Below are positions 9,656-18,731 of a stretch of 64,000 bases of DNA, piece after piece; position 1 is the first letter of the stretch; each line of letters begins with the position of its first letter. Below the pieces are notes generated by a model. The model was not told the origin of the DNA. It saw only the letters and a list, made by a program, of their open reading frames with translations, and ran no database searches. The stretch spans positions 1,843,889 to 1,907,888 of the forward strand of contig NZ_LMOB01000001.1 of NCBI RefSeq assembly GCF_001423185.1. Reading direction: 5' to 3'. The stretch comes from Plantibacter sp. Leaf314. Lineage in GTDB: Bacteria > Actinomycetota > Actinomycetes > Actinomycetales > Microbacteriaceae. The position numbers were made by a program, and so were the translations under genes.

Positions 9656-10885
9656 ATGAGTGCCCGCGCCGGTCAGGCGAACCCCCGCCCCGCGCTGTCC
9701 GCCGATCTCCGGCGGCGGCGCGGGGCGATCTTCGTCTTCATGCTGACCGTCGGGGTCGGCCTGTCGTCCTTCATCGTCCGAACGCCCGCCGTCCGCGACC
9801 TCGTCCACGCGAGCACCGCCGAGATGGGCCTCATCCTCTTCGGGATCTCCGTCGGGTCGATGACCGGCATCCTCTCGTCCGCGGCCCTCGTCCGGCGGTT
9901 CGGTGCGCGGCGGCCGATCGTCATCGGCGGGGCGGCGTTCGTCACCGGGCTGGCCCTGCTCGCCCTCACGGCGGGCGTCGGGCAGGGCATCGGTGTCTTC
10001 CTCGGTCTCGTCGGGATCGGCCTGGGCTTCGGCCTCGCGGAGATCGCGATCAACATCGAGGGTGCGCTCATCGAGCAGCTGTCCGGCCGATCGATCCTGC
10101 CCGTCCTCCACGGCTGCTACAGCCTCGGTTCCGTCCTCGGCTCAGTGGCCGGCATCGCGCTCACCGCGATCGCCTTCCCCGTGACGATCCACCTGCTGAT
10201 CGTCGCGGCCGTCGCGCTGGCGGCGCTGGTGTGGGCGATGCCGAAGATCCCGGCCGAGACCGGAAGGCAGTCCGACACGGGCGCCGACTCCCCCGGGATC
10301 CGTGCGCAGCTCGCGGTCTGGCGGCAGCAGCGGGTCGTCTTCCTCGGGCTCATCGTGCTCGCCCTCGCGCTCGCGGAGGGTGCGGCCGGCGACTGGTTGC
10401 CGCTCATCATGGTCGACGGGCACGGCACCACGGCTGCCGTCGGGTCCATCGTCTTCGCCGGGTTCGCGCTCGCCATGACGATCGGACGGTTCTCCGGTGA
10501 GCCGTTGATCGCCCGGTTCGGCAAGGCGAACGTGCTGCGGGTGAGCGCGATCGTGTCGGCCGTCGGCATCGCCCTCGTCGTCTTCTCCGACAATGTGCTC
10601 GTCGCGGGGCTCGCGGTGCTGCTGTGGGGGCTCGGTGCGGCGCTCGGATTCCCGGTGACGCTCTCCGCGGCGGGCGAGAGCGACGACCCGACGACGACGG
10701 TCGGCGCGGTCGCCTCGGCGGGCTATGTCGCGTTCCTCGTCGGGCCTCCGTTGCTCGGCTTCCTCGGGGAGCACTTCGGGCTGCGGGGCGCGATGATCGT
10801 CGTCCTCGCGGTCGTCATCCTGGCGTCGTTCCTGACGTCCGCGGCGAAGCCGCAGCAGCGGACGGCCACGCCAGCCGGGCACTGA
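9656..10885 (+). CDS. MFS transporter
   Basis: 409 residues with about twelve hydrophobic segments. The N-terminal half has the typical loop 2-3 signature region RRFGARRPIVIGG; the mid-protein soluble loop lies near residues 195-215 and the second half begins at QQRVVFLGLIVLALAL. Resembles the fucose/glucose-type or YbjJ-like MFS proteins, but no substrate can be deduced. The downstream gap to the convergent exporter gene is filled by repeats. Confidence 0.8.
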   Translation: MSARAGQANPRPALSADLRRRRGAIFVFMLTVGVGLSSFIVRTPAVRDLVHASTAEMGLILFGISVGSMTGILSSAALVRRFGARRPIVIGGAAFVTGLALLALTAGVGQGIGVFLGLVGIGLGFGLAEIAINIEGALIEQLSGRSILPVLHGCYSLGSVLGSVAGIALTAIAFPVTIHLLIVAAVALAALVWAMPKIPAETGRQSDTGADSPGIRAQLAVWRQQRVVFLGLIVLALALAEGAAGDWLPLIMVDGHGTTAAVGSIVFAGFALAMTIGRFSGEPLIARFGKANVLRVSAIVSAVGIALVVFSDNVLVAGLAVLLWGLGAALGFPVTLSAAGESDDPTTTVGAVASAGYVAFLVGPPLLGFLGEHFGLRGAMIVVLAVVILASFLTSAAKPQQRTATPAGH

Positions 10886-10896
10886 GCCTGTCCCCC

Positions 10897-10991
10897 GGTC
10901 CCTGAGCCGCCGGTCCCTGAGCCGCAACCACCGGGTCCCTGAGCCGCCACCGCCGGGTCCCTGAGCCTGTCGAAGGGCGCACCTCGACAAG
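10897..10991. repeat. REP-like palindromic repeat cluster between convergent genes
   Basis: Four copies of GGTCCCTGAGCC start at 10897, 10912, 10934 and 10956; the last is a full-length unit GGTCCCTGAGCCTGTCGAAG-GGC, followed by an inverted partial arm (CTCGACAAG). The spacing of the later copies is 22 bp. The same unit occurs at 17030-17180 and 18471-18528. As inverted pairs they can form hairpins, so they may end transcription from both sides. Confidence 0.85.
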
Positions 10992-11015
10992 TACGGCGCC
11001 CCCCCCCGGCTCCGC

Positions 11016-12470
11016 TCAGCGCGGATGCCGCTTGGAACGCCGGATGTACCCGGGCAGCAGCACGCGGCCGGAGACGCCCGTGCGGCGGGCGAGGATCTCA
11101 CCCAGCGTGACACCGGCGGCGAGCGCGAGGCCGGTGAGCCCCGCCTGCAGCAGCTGCTCGACCCCTTCGGAACCCTGCTCACCGTTCACGAGCGCGAGCA
11201 TGCCGCGGTAGATCGCGAGGCCGGGCAGCAACGGGACGATCCCGCAGATGGTGAGGATGATCGCCGGGATCCGCAGCCGCGGGCCGAGCGCCTCCGCGGC
11301 GAAGCCGATGATGAGCGCGGCGAGCGCACTGGCCGCTGCTGGCGCGACGCCGCTGCCGGAGACGAACACGAAGACGGAGAATGCGACGGCGCCGGTGATC
11401 CCGGCGAAGAACGCCGCGCGGACGGCCGCCTGCGAGGCCATCGCCCACGCGGCCGAGGCCACCGCCGCGCCGACGATCTGTACAGCGACGGGCCAGGGGC
11501 TGACGGGGAGGTCGAACAGTACGAGGGAGATGCCGAGGCGCCGGGCGAGGTCGAGGACGCCACCGATGCCGACCACGATCCCGATGGTCAGGAGCATCAC
11601 CTCGACGAGCCGCCCGCTCGCGGTGACCGGGAACCCGTTGATCGCGTCGTCTGCCGCCCCGACGAGCGACGCGCCGGCGAGGAGGACGACGATGCCCGAC
11701 GCGACGATGAGGGCGGGTGGCAGGGCCGAGAGGTCGTCAGGTACGTAGGGACTGAGGATCGAGATGAGGACGGCGACGGTCGTGGCGATGGCCGCCCCGG
11801 TGAGTTGGAGGAAGAAGACCGGCAGCTTCCAGACGTTCAAGGCGCGGAACGCACTGTCGATGAGCGCGGTGGTGGCGGCGGCGAGCAGCATCGAGACCAC
11901 GCCGCCCCCGAGGAGGACGGCGACGGCCGCTGCCATCGTGGACAGCAGCACGGTGACGAAGCCTCGCCGGTACGTGCGGCGTGCCGTGAGGATGCGGTCG
12001 AGGTCGCGGTGGGCGGCGCCCAGGCGGGCGTGCAGTTCGTCGCGGACGTCGGCCTCCTCGTCGGGGGCGACGTCGGTGACCGTCATGATCGGTTCGGATC
12101 GGTTGGTGATGCCCTCGGCGACCACGACGACCTTGGCGAGCCGGTCGAAGTCGGCGGAGGGTGAGCGCACCACGCGGAGCACGGTGACGCCCGGCGACAG
12201 CTCGGACCCGTCGTGCGCGATGAGGATCGAGGTGAAGGTGAGGTCCACCTGGCACTCGAGGTCGAACGCCCGGCAGACCCGGCGGATGGCGTCGGTGACC
12301 TCGGCCGCTGCAGCTCCGAGGGCCAGCATCGACTCGCCGATCCGGCCGGCCAACTCGAGCACTTCGCGCACGGGCCGTTCCGCATTGAGGCGGACGACCG
12401 TCTGCTCGTCGACGCCGTCCGGCGCCGCTCCTCGGACTCCCCCGGCCAGCTGACTCAGCAGCGAACGCAT
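11016..12470 (-). CDS. Threonine/serine exporter family protein (ThrE type)
   Basis: 484 residues from ATG 12470, close to the ThrE length. An N-terminal cytoplasmic domain (about residues 1-165, the ThrE amidohydrolase-like region, with ESMLALGAAAAEVTDAIRRV) is followed by about ten membrane helices including GFVTVLLSTMAAAVAVLLGG and RIPAIILTICGIVPLLPGLA, and a basic end RRSKRHPR. ThrE proteins export threonine and serine by proton-motive force. The frame is open further upstream, but family length and the MRSLLSQLAGG start argue for 12470. Divergent from the HNH gene. Confidence 0.85.
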   Translation of the reverse strand: MRSLLSQLAGGVRGAAPDGVDEQTVVRLNAERPVREVLELAGRIGESMLALGAAAAEVTDAIRRVCRAFDLECQVDLTFTSILIAHDGSELSPGVTVLRVVRSPSADFDRLAKVVVVAEGITNRSEPIMTVTDVAPDEEADVRDELHARLGAAHRDLDRILTARRTYRRGFVTVLLSTMAAAVAVLLGGGVVSMLLAAATTALIDSAFRALNVWKLPVFFLQLTGAAIATTVAVLISILSPYVPDDLSALPPALIVASGIVVLLAGASLVGAADDAINGFPVTASGRLVEVMLLTIGIVVGIGGVLDLARRLGISLVLFDLPVSPWPVAVQIVGAAVASAAWAMASQAAVRAAFFAGITGAVAFSVFVFVSGSGVAPAAASALAALIIGFAAEALGPRLRIPAIILTICGIVPLLPGLAIYRGMLALVNGEQGSEGVEQLLQAGLTGLALAAGVTLGEILARRTGVSGRVLLPGYIRRSKRHPR

Positions 12471-12606
12471 ACCCACTCGCTCATCGTACGAGTCACGGGT
12501 GACGGCGCTGTCGCTCTGGCGTTCAGCGGTCGTCTGTGCGAGGGCGTCGGACACCTCGGTCGATCTGACCATCTCGAATGTCAGTGGTCCGCGATGGACT
12601 GGATCC

Positions 12607-14028
12607 ATGACCGAGAACGACGCGATCCAGGGGCCTGAGGCACCCGGGGCGGCGGGGGTGCCAGCGCACCACGAGCACCCGAGCGACGTCTTCGCCGACC
12701 GGATCGCCTCGTTCACCGACCGCTTCGTCGACCTCGCCCGCCGCCGCTCGGCACTCGACGCGGAGGAGGCCCGGCTGCTCGCCGAGGCCTTCTCCTACGC
12801 CGATGCGACCGCGTCCGCCCTGGTCTCCCCGAGCACCACCTCGACCGACGCCCGCGACCTCGCGAGGCGGTCGATGTGCGCGTCGCTCGCGATCGCCACG
12901 AGGATGTCGGAGCCGACGCTCCAAGCGCGGGTCGGCGACGCCGAAGCGCTCGTCCACGACGCACCCACCGTGCTCGAAGCGCTGACGCAGGGTTCCATCA
13001 GTGGCGGTCACGCCCGAGCCATCACCGACCAGCTGCGCGACGTCCCGGCGGAGGGCCGCGCGGTGTTCCTGGAGCAGGTGCTGCCCGTCGCCACCCGATC
13101 CACGGCCGCTCGCCTCCGGCAGCGCGCGAGGGTCGTGCGCGAGCGGCTGCATCCCGAATCGTTCACCGCCCGGCGCGCACGCTCGATCGCCGACCGCCGG
13201 GTCGAGCTCGAGGCTGCGGCCGACGGCATGGCGTGGGTGCACCTGTTCACCACGGCGCCGCTCGCCCACGCGATCAGGAACCGCCTCGACGCCGTCGCGG
13301 TCCCGGCGCGGATCGCCGGCGACACCCGCACGCTCGCGCAGCTGCGTGCCGACGCCCTCGCCTCGCTCGCCGTCGCTGGCACGGTGCACGACGACGTCGG
13401 CCCCATCCCCGTCGACCCGGAGACGACCGGGACGTTCACGTGGCTCCCCGGTTCCGCGCCGCTCGACGCCGCCGCCAGGATCGCGGAGGAGGCGGTCGCC
13501 GCCGGGGCCACCCCCTTGCTCGCCGAGCCGGTCGGCATCGAGGCCCGCATCCGGGCCACCGTGCAGATGACTGTCCCGGCGCTGTCCGCACTCGGCGTCA
13601 CCGACGAACCGGGCGAGCTCGACGGCTACGGCCCGATCGACCCCGACACCGCCGCCCGACTCGCCGTCACGGCTCCGTCGATGACGCGCATCCTCACCAA
13701 CCCCGAGACGGGAGCCGTGCTCTCCGTCGGGCGCGGCCAGTACCGGGTCCCGGCAGACCTCGCCCGCGCCGTCCGCCTGCGAGACACCACGTGTCGTGCA
13801 CCGGGCTGCGGGCGCGCCGCCCGGAGCTGCGACCTCGACCACTCGGTCGCCTGGCAGGACGGCGGCACGACAGCTGTCGACAACCTCGCCTGTCTGTGCC
13901 GACATCATCACCGGCTCAAACACCTGCCGGGGTGGAACCTCGAGCACCATCCAGGTGGCGTCCTCACTTGGACGACACCCGATGGCCGTCGGCACGAGAC
14001 CAGACCGGAGTTCGCCGAGACGGGATAG
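12607..14028 (+). CDS. DUF222 (13E12-type) protein with C-terminal HNH endonuclease domain
   Basis: 473 residues. A long helical DUF222 region (about 25-300, with QGSISGGHARAITDQLRDVP) precedes an HNH motif: CRAPGCGRAARSCDLDHS, then NLACLCRHHHRLKH, including the zinc-binding Cys pairs and the catalytic DH. Such genes are present in many dispersed copies in actinobacterial genomes and their biological role is unsettled. It starts 136 bases from the divergent ThrE-type gene. ATG 12607 is chosen because upstream sequence in frame is poor coding. Confidence 0.85.
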   Translation: MTENDAIQGPEAPGAAGVPAHHEHPSDVFADRIASFTDRFVDLARRRSALDAEEARLLAEAFSYADATASALVSPSTTSTDARDLARRSMCASLAIATRMSEPTLQARVGDAEALVHDAPTVLEALTQGSISGGHARAITDQLRDVPAEGRAVFLEQVLPVATRSTAARLRQRARVVRERLHPESFTARRARSIADRRVELEAAADGMAWVHLFTTAPLAHAIRNRLDAVAVPARIAGDTRTLAQLRADALASLAVAGTVHDDVGPIPVDPETTGTFTWLPGSAPLDAAARIAEEAVAAGATPLLAEPVGIEARIRATVQMTVPALSALGVTDEPGELDGYGPIDPDTAARLAVTAPSMTRILTNPETGAVLSVGRGQYRVPADLARAVRLRDTTCRAPGCGRAARSCDLDHSVAWQDGGTTAVDNLACLCRHHHRLKHLPGWNLEHHPGGVLTWTTPDGRRHETRPEFAETG

Positions 14029-14092
14029 GCACGGGCCTCCGTCGTCCACCCGCGGCGAGCGACCGCGCCACCCGCGTCTACCATGGGTACCC

Positions 14093-15562
14093 GTGACTGA
14101 TCGCCGACTCCCGCTCCTCGCGCAGCTGCGCCGGCGCATGCCGCTCGTCCGCCTCGGTACGGATCAGGCGGCGTCGGGTGGGTCACTCCGCCGCTCGCTC
14201 GGGGTGTGGCAGCTCACGATGATCAGCGTCGGTGCCACCCTCGGCACGGGCATCTTCGTCGTGCTCGGCACCGCCGTCCCGCTCGCCGGCCCGGCCGTGT
14301 GGATCGCGTTCGCGGTCGCCGGGCTCGCGGCCCTGCTGTCGGCACTGTCCTACGCCGAGATGGCCGGCTCGGTGCCCGTCTCCGGGTCCAGCTACTCCTA
14401 TGCCTACGCGACGATGGGCGAGGGTGTCGCCTGGGTCTGCGGGTGGTGTCTCGTACTCGAGTACGGGGTCTCCGTCGCGGCCGTCGCCGTCGGTGCCGGC
14501 CAGTACGTGAACGAGGCGCTCGCGGTGTTCGGCCTCGGCCTCCCGCCCGCACTCGCGAACCCGATCGGCGTCGCCGACGGCCTGATCAACCTGCCGGCCG
14601 CGGCCCTCGTGCTGCTGGCCATGCTGCTGCTCGTCCGTGGCGCGAAGGACAGCGCGTGGGCGAACACGGTCATGGTGTTCGTGAAGCTCGCCGTCCTGCT
14701 CGTGTTCGTCGTCATCGCGTTCTCGGCGTTCTCGCTCGGCAACTTCGAACCGCTCGCACCCATGGGGGTCGCCGGGATCGCCGCAGCGTCCAGCCGCCTG
14801 TTCTTCTCCTACATCGGCTTCGACGCGGCATCGACCGCGGGCGACGAGGCGACGAACCCACGCCGCGACCTGCCGCGCGCGATCATCCTGTCGATGGTCA
14901 TCGTCACCGCCGTCTACATCCTCGTCGCCATCGCCGCGATCGGCGCCCGCCCGTGGACCGAGTTCGCCGACGACGAGTCCGCGTTCGTCGGGATCCTCAC
15001 CGAGATCACCGGGCAACCGATCGTCGCGCTCTTCTTCTCGATCGGCGCCGTCATCGCGATCGCGAGCGTCGTCCTCACCGTCTACTACGGCCAGACGCGC
15101 ATCCTGTACCGCATGGCGCAGGACGGCATGGTGCCTCGGGTGTTCTCGCGGGTCGGTCGCCGCAGCGGTACGCCCGTCGCCGGAACGGTCATCGTCGGAG
15201 CGGTCGTCGCCGTGGTCGCCGCGCTCATCCCCCTCGGTGAACTCGCGGACGCCACCAGCATCGGCACCCTGTTCGCGTTCGCGCTCGTGAACCTGTCGGT
15301 CATCCTGCTCCGCCGTCTGCGGCCGGACCTCGACCGCAGCTACTCGGTCCCCCTGTTCCCGTTCGTGCCGGCACTCGGCATCGTCATGTGCCTGGGGCTC
15401 ATGGTGTCGCTCGGCGGCACGACCTGGCTCGTCTTCCTCGTGTGGATGCTCGCCGGGGCGGCCCTGTACCTCGCGTACGGCCGCCGGCACTCCACGGTCG
15501 GTGCCCTGAGCGACGCGGAGTACGCCGAGGCGCTCGCGGCGGAGGACACCGCCCGGAAGTAG
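14093..15562 (+). CDS. APC-family amino acid permease
   Basis: 489 residues with about twelve membrane helices. The start of helix 1 shows the family signature TMISVGATLGTGIFVVLG, and FSYIGFDAASTAGDEATNPR, GQTRILYRMAQDGMVPRVF and the cationic-amino-acid-type C-terminus fit the CAT/YfnA group. The GTG at 14093 is the only start in frame close to the N-terminus (VTDRRLPLLAQ). Likely imports basic or neutral amino acids; the exact substrate is not readable. Confidence 0.87.
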   Translation: MTDRRLPLLAQLRRRMPLVRLGTDQAASGGSLRRSLGVWQLTMISVGATLGTGIFVVLGTAVPLAGPAVWIAFAVAGLAALLSALSYAEMAGSVPVSGSSYSYAYATMGEGVAWVCGWCLVLEYGVSVAAVAVGAGQYVNEALAVFGLGLPPALANPIGVADGLINLPAAALVLLAMLLLVRGAKDSAWANTVMVFVKLAVLLVFVVIAFSAFSLGNFEPLAPMGVAGIAAASSRLFFSYIGFDAASTAGDEATNPRRDLPRAIILSMVIVTAVYILVAIAAIGARPWTEFADDESAFVGILTEITGQPIVALFFSIGAVIAIASVVLTVYYGQTRILYRMAQDGMVPRVFSRVGRRSGTPVAGTVIVGAVVAVVAALIPLGELADATSIGTLFAFALVNLSVILLRRLRPDLDRSYSVPLFPFVPALGIVMCLGLMVSLGGTTWLVFLVWMLAGAALYLAYGRRHSTVGALSDAEYAEALAAEDTARK

Positions 15563-15645
15563 CGCACGCAGCCCAGATGACGCCCTGTTACGGGGAACCC
15601 GGATTGCCAGGCTGCGTCCGGGACGGGTGATGCAGGATCGTCCTC

Positions 15646-17016
15646 ATGACTCGTCAGATCCGCTTCAACGCCTTCGACATGAACTGCGTCGCCCACCAGG
15701 CCTCGGGCATGTGGCGTCACCCCGACGACCGGTCGAGCACCTACAAGGACCTCTCCTACTGGACCGATCTCGCCCAGTTGTTGGAGCGCGGGAACTTCGA
15801 CGGCATCTTCATCGCCGACGTCCTCGGCACCTACGACGTGTACGGCGACAGCAACGAGGCCGCGATCCGCAACGGCGCGCAGGTGCCGGTGAACGACCCG
15901 ATCCTGCTCGTCTCGGCGATGGCCGCGGTGACGAAGCACCTCGGCTTCGGGGTCACGGCGGGCACCGCCTACGAGCACCCGTACCCGTTCGCGCGACGCA
16001 TGTCGACGCTCGACCACCTGACCAAGGGTCGTGTGGGCTGGAACGTCGTCACCGGGTACCTGCCGAGCGCGGCACGCAACATGGGGCACGACGATCAGCT
16101 CGAGCACGACGAGCGGTACGACGTCGCCGACGAGTACCTCGAGGTCCTCTACAAACTGTGGGAGGGCTCGTGGGAGGACGACGCCGTCGTGCGCGACCGC
16201 GAGACTGGCGTGTTCACCGACCCGACGAAGGTGCACGAGATCGGCCACTTCGGCAAGCACTACACGGTGCCGGGCATCCACCTGTCGGAGCCGTCCACGC
16301 AGCGCACGCCCGTGATCTACCAGGCGGGGGCGTCTCCGCGAGGTATCCAGTTCGCGGCGGGCAACGCGGAGGCGATCTTCGTCGGTGCGTCGACGAAGGC
16401 GGGTCTGAAGGCGACGGTCGGTCGGATCCGCGACGCCCTGGAGGCTGCCGGTCGCGACCGGTACTCCGCGAAGATCTACACCCTCCTCACGATCATCACC
16501 GACGAGACGAGCGAGAAGGCCCAGGCGAAGCACGAGGACTACCTCCAGTACGCGTCGCAGGAGGGTGCGCTCGTGTTCATGTCGGGGTGGATGGGCATCG
16601 ACCTGTCGCAGTACGACCCGGAGGAGCCGATCGGCAACGTCGAGAGCAACGCCATCCAGTCGGCGGTCGCCAACTACCAGGCGGCCAACGAGGAGGGTGG
16701 CGAGTTCAAGGTGAAGGACATCGCGCGCATGGGGGCGATCGGTGGTCTCGGGCCGCGGATCGTCGGGAGTGCGTCGGAGATCGCCGACACCTTGCAGGAG
16801 TGGGTGGAGGAGACCGACGTCGACGGCTTCAACCTCGCGTACGCGATCACGCCGGGCACCTTCGAGGACATCGTCGAGTTCGTGATCCCCGAGCTGCGAC
16901 GTCGTGGCGCCTACCCGGAGGAGTACGTCGAGGGCAGCCTGCGGCACAAGCTCCACGGTCGTGGGGACCGCCTCCCCGAGGAGCACACCGGGGCCCGCTA
17001 CCGCTACGCGAAGTAG
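15646..17016 (+). CDS. NtaA/SnaA/DmoA-type FMN-dependent monooxygenase
   Basis: 456 residues, luciferase-like TIM-barrel oxygenase. Typical segments are WTDLAQLLERGNFDGIFIAD, GRVGWNVVTGYLPSAARNMG and PVIYQAGASPRGIQFAAGNA. Family members use FMNH2 supplied by a reductase to oxidise sulfur compounds (dimethyl sulfide, sulfonates) or nitrilotriacetate-like compounds. No reductase gene is adjacent, so reduced flavin must come from elsewhere. Stands alone, followed by repeats. Confidence 0.88.
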   Translation: MTRQIRFNAFDMNCVAHQASGMWRHPDDRSSTYKDLSYWTDLAQLLERGNFDGIFIADVLGTYDVYGDSNEAAIRNGAQVPVNDPILLVSAMAAVTKHLGFGVTAGTAYEHPYPFARRMSTLDHLTKGRVGWNVVTGYLPSAARNMGHDDQLEHDERYDVADEYLEVLYKLWEGSWEDDAVVRDRETGVFTDPTKVHEIGHFGKHYTVPGIHLSEPSTQRTPVIYQAGASPRGIQFAAGNAEAIFVGASTKAGLKATVGRIRDALEAAGRDRYSAKIYTLLTIITDETSEKAQAKHEDYLQYASQEGALVFMSGWMGIDLSQYDPEEPIGNVESNAIQSAVANYQAANEEGGEFKVKDIARMGAIGGLGPRIVGSASEIADTLQEWVEETDVDGFNLAYAITPGTFEDIVEFVIPELRRRGAYPEEYVEGSLRHKLHGRGDRLPEEHTGARYRYAK

Positions 17017-17029
17017 GTTCTGCTCCCTC

Positions 17030-17180
17030 GGTCCCTGAGCCTGTGGAAGGGCTCCGGGCCCTGAGCCTGTCGAAGGGCACACGCAACCAACCCCACAGAT
17101 CCCGCAAGCCAACCACCCTGGTCCCTGAGCCTGTCGAAGGGCAGCACGGACACACCCCGCCCTTCGACAAGCTCAGGGAT
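17030..17180. repeat. REP-like palindromic repeat cluster, four copies
   Basis: Direct copies of the unit GGTCCCTGAGCCTGTCGAAG-GGC lie at 17030-17052 (one change), 17056-17078 and 17120-17142, and an inverted copy (GCCCTTCGACAAGCTCAGGG) at 17159-17178. The last two face each other and would form a long stem. The cluster fills the gap between the convergent monooxygenase and hydrolase genes. Confidence 0.9.
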
Positions 17181-17194
17181 CGAGGATCTCCCGA

Positions 17195-18358
17195 TCAGCG
17201 CGCGTCGAGCCAGTCCCGCACCGCGGCGTCGAACGCGTCGGGGTCGACGTTCCATTCCAACCCGTGTGGTGCAGCGGCGACTTCGACGAGCTCGAGCGAC
17301 GGCGAACCGGGAACGACCGCCCGCGTGAGTTCCACGGGGATTGTCGTGTCGCCGGGCGAGTGGATCGCGAGCGTCGGCAGTCCCGGGATGAGCCCGGCGG
17401 ACAGCTCGCGGACCGGAACCGCGCCGCGCACGCCGGCAGCCCTGGCGAGGAGCGGCGACCCGAGCAGCCCGAGCGCCGACCACACGAGGATCCGCGGCAC
17501 CCCGGCGACCGTGGCGGCGTGCCGCACCGTCTCCCGGAGGCTGAGCATCGGTGAGATGAGGATCGCGCCCTGCACCACCTCGGGGCGGAGTCGGGCTGCG
17601 GCCAGGCTCAGGGCGGCGCCGTAGGACCATCCGCAGACGATGACCCGCCGAGCGCCGAGTGCCACGGCGTCGTCGATGGCGGCGACGACACGGTCGACGT
17701 CCGCGGCATTGGCCCCGGAGCGGCGCTCGGTGAACGCGGACCCGAGGTTGGTGACGAGCGACGGGACGCCCGTGCGTTGCACGGCTTGCACGGAGCGGAG
17801 GGTGGCGAGCGGTGACGCCCCGAGTCCGTGGGTGTGCACGACCCAAGTGCCGTCGTGCGGTGCGCTGTCGCTGTCGCTGTCGCTATCGAGATCGTTGCCG
17901 GTGTCAGCGTCGCCCTGGCTGTCTGAGTCGCCATGGCTATCGGTCTCACCGTCGAACCGCCAGGCGCCGGACGGGGTGGTCGCCAGGTGTGCCTCGTCGA
18001 CTCCGAGGTCGGCGGGCGTCACGGCCGCGCCGGTGAACCGTGTCCGCGTGGCTCCGGCGGGAACCCGGCCGGCGATCACGCTGCGCATCACGGAACCGTC
18101 CGTGGTTTCGCGGCCGATCACCGGGCCGACGATGACCCGGGAGCCGTCGTCGAATTCGAGCCCGTAGCGACCTGGCAGGCCGGTGGCCGCGTTCCGGTCG
18201 AGGCGAACGGTGATCGGAGACGAGCTCGGCAGCACCTCGCTGTGATGCACCCGTCCTGCGGCGATGACGCGGCGGGCGACCATGGCGCTCGCCACCCCGA
18301 ATCCCGTGACGACCGCGGTCGTGAGGCCGGTCAGGACGATACCCGCAGTGCGTTGCAC
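17195..18358 (-). CDS. Membrane-anchored alpha/beta hydrolase with an Asp-Ser repeat insert
   Basis: 387 residues. An N-terminal hydrophobic helix (residues 5-27) suggests anchoring at the membrane. The hydrolase core shows the nucleophile elbow GWSYGAA, a late acid SPGDTTIP and the C-terminal histidine APHGLEWN. Between strands there is an Asp/Ser-rich insert (GDSDSQGDADTGNDLDSD and on) coded by 6-bp repeats around 17863-17950, which will be prone to length change. Substrate unknown. Confidence 0.8.
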   Translation of the reverse strand: MQRTAGIVLTGLTTAVVTGFGVASAMVARRVIAAGRVHHSEVLPSSSPITVRLDRNAATGLPGRYGLEFDDGSRVIVGPVIGRETTDGSVMRSVIAGRVPAGATRTRFTGAAVTPADLGVDEAHLATTPSGAWRFDGETDSHGDSDSQGDADTGNDLDSDSDSDSAPHDGTWVVHTHGLGASPLATLRSVQAVQRTGVPSLVTNLGSAFTERRSGANAADVDRVVAAIDDAVALGARRVIVCGWSYGAALSLAAARLRPEVVQGAILISPMLSLRETVRHAATVAGVPRILVWSALGLLGSPLLARAAGVRGAVPVRELSAGLIPGLPTLAIHSPGDTTIPVELTRAVVPGSPSLELVEVAAAPHGLEWNVDPDAFDAAVRDWLDAR

Positions 18359-18470
18359 GTCGCCTCCTCAGTCCCGTCCCACTCGGGGAACGGTGAACCA
18401 GCCTAGCTTCGTGCGTCGTCGCGGTCTGTGACCCGGCCGAGCATCGCCAGGGCCACCGGCACCCAGCGCC

Positions 18471-18528
18471 GGTCCCTGAGCTTGTCGAAGGGCACACGAA
18501 CAGGCCCCACCCTCCGACAAGCTCAGGG
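18471..18528. repeat. REP-like inverted repeat pair
   Basis: GGTCCCTGAGCTTGTCGAAGGGC (18471-18493, read as two blocks) faces CCTCCGACAAGCTCAGGG (18511-18528); together they form a hairpin with a 17-base loop. It is the same family as 10897-10991 and 17030-17180, here between the hydrolase start and the tRNA promoter. Confidence 0.85.
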
Positions 18529-18582
18529 CTGAACGGGGGCCCGCCGGTTCATGTACGATTACTCAGGACGCTCCGGCGCCAC

Positions 18583-18656
18583 GCGGATGTAGTTCAATGG
18601 TAGAACTTCAGCTTCCCAAGCTGATAGCGCGGGTTCGATTCCCGTCATCCGCTCCA
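18583..18656 (+). tRNA. tRNA-Gly (anticodon CCC)
   Basis: Cloverleaf reads through: acceptor GCGGATG pairs with CATCCGC, D-arm AGTTCAATGGTAGAACT, anticodon stem CAGC/GCTG around loop TTCCCAA (anticodon CCC), T-arm CGGGTTCGATTCCCG, discriminator T and an encoded CCA. A TACGAT hexamer at 18554-18559 is a candidate -10 box. Confidence 0.97.
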
Positions 18657-18731
18657 TCTCCTGGTGAAAATGAACTTGCGGTTCATTGCCTGACGCCACA
18701 CTGCTAGACCCACTTGAGGCGGCACACCGCT

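Noticed and set aside
12607..14028. DUF222/HNH gene as part of a mobile element
   Set aside because: HNH nucleases of this type are dispersed but no intron ends, inteins, terminal repeats or target-site duplications were seen here.
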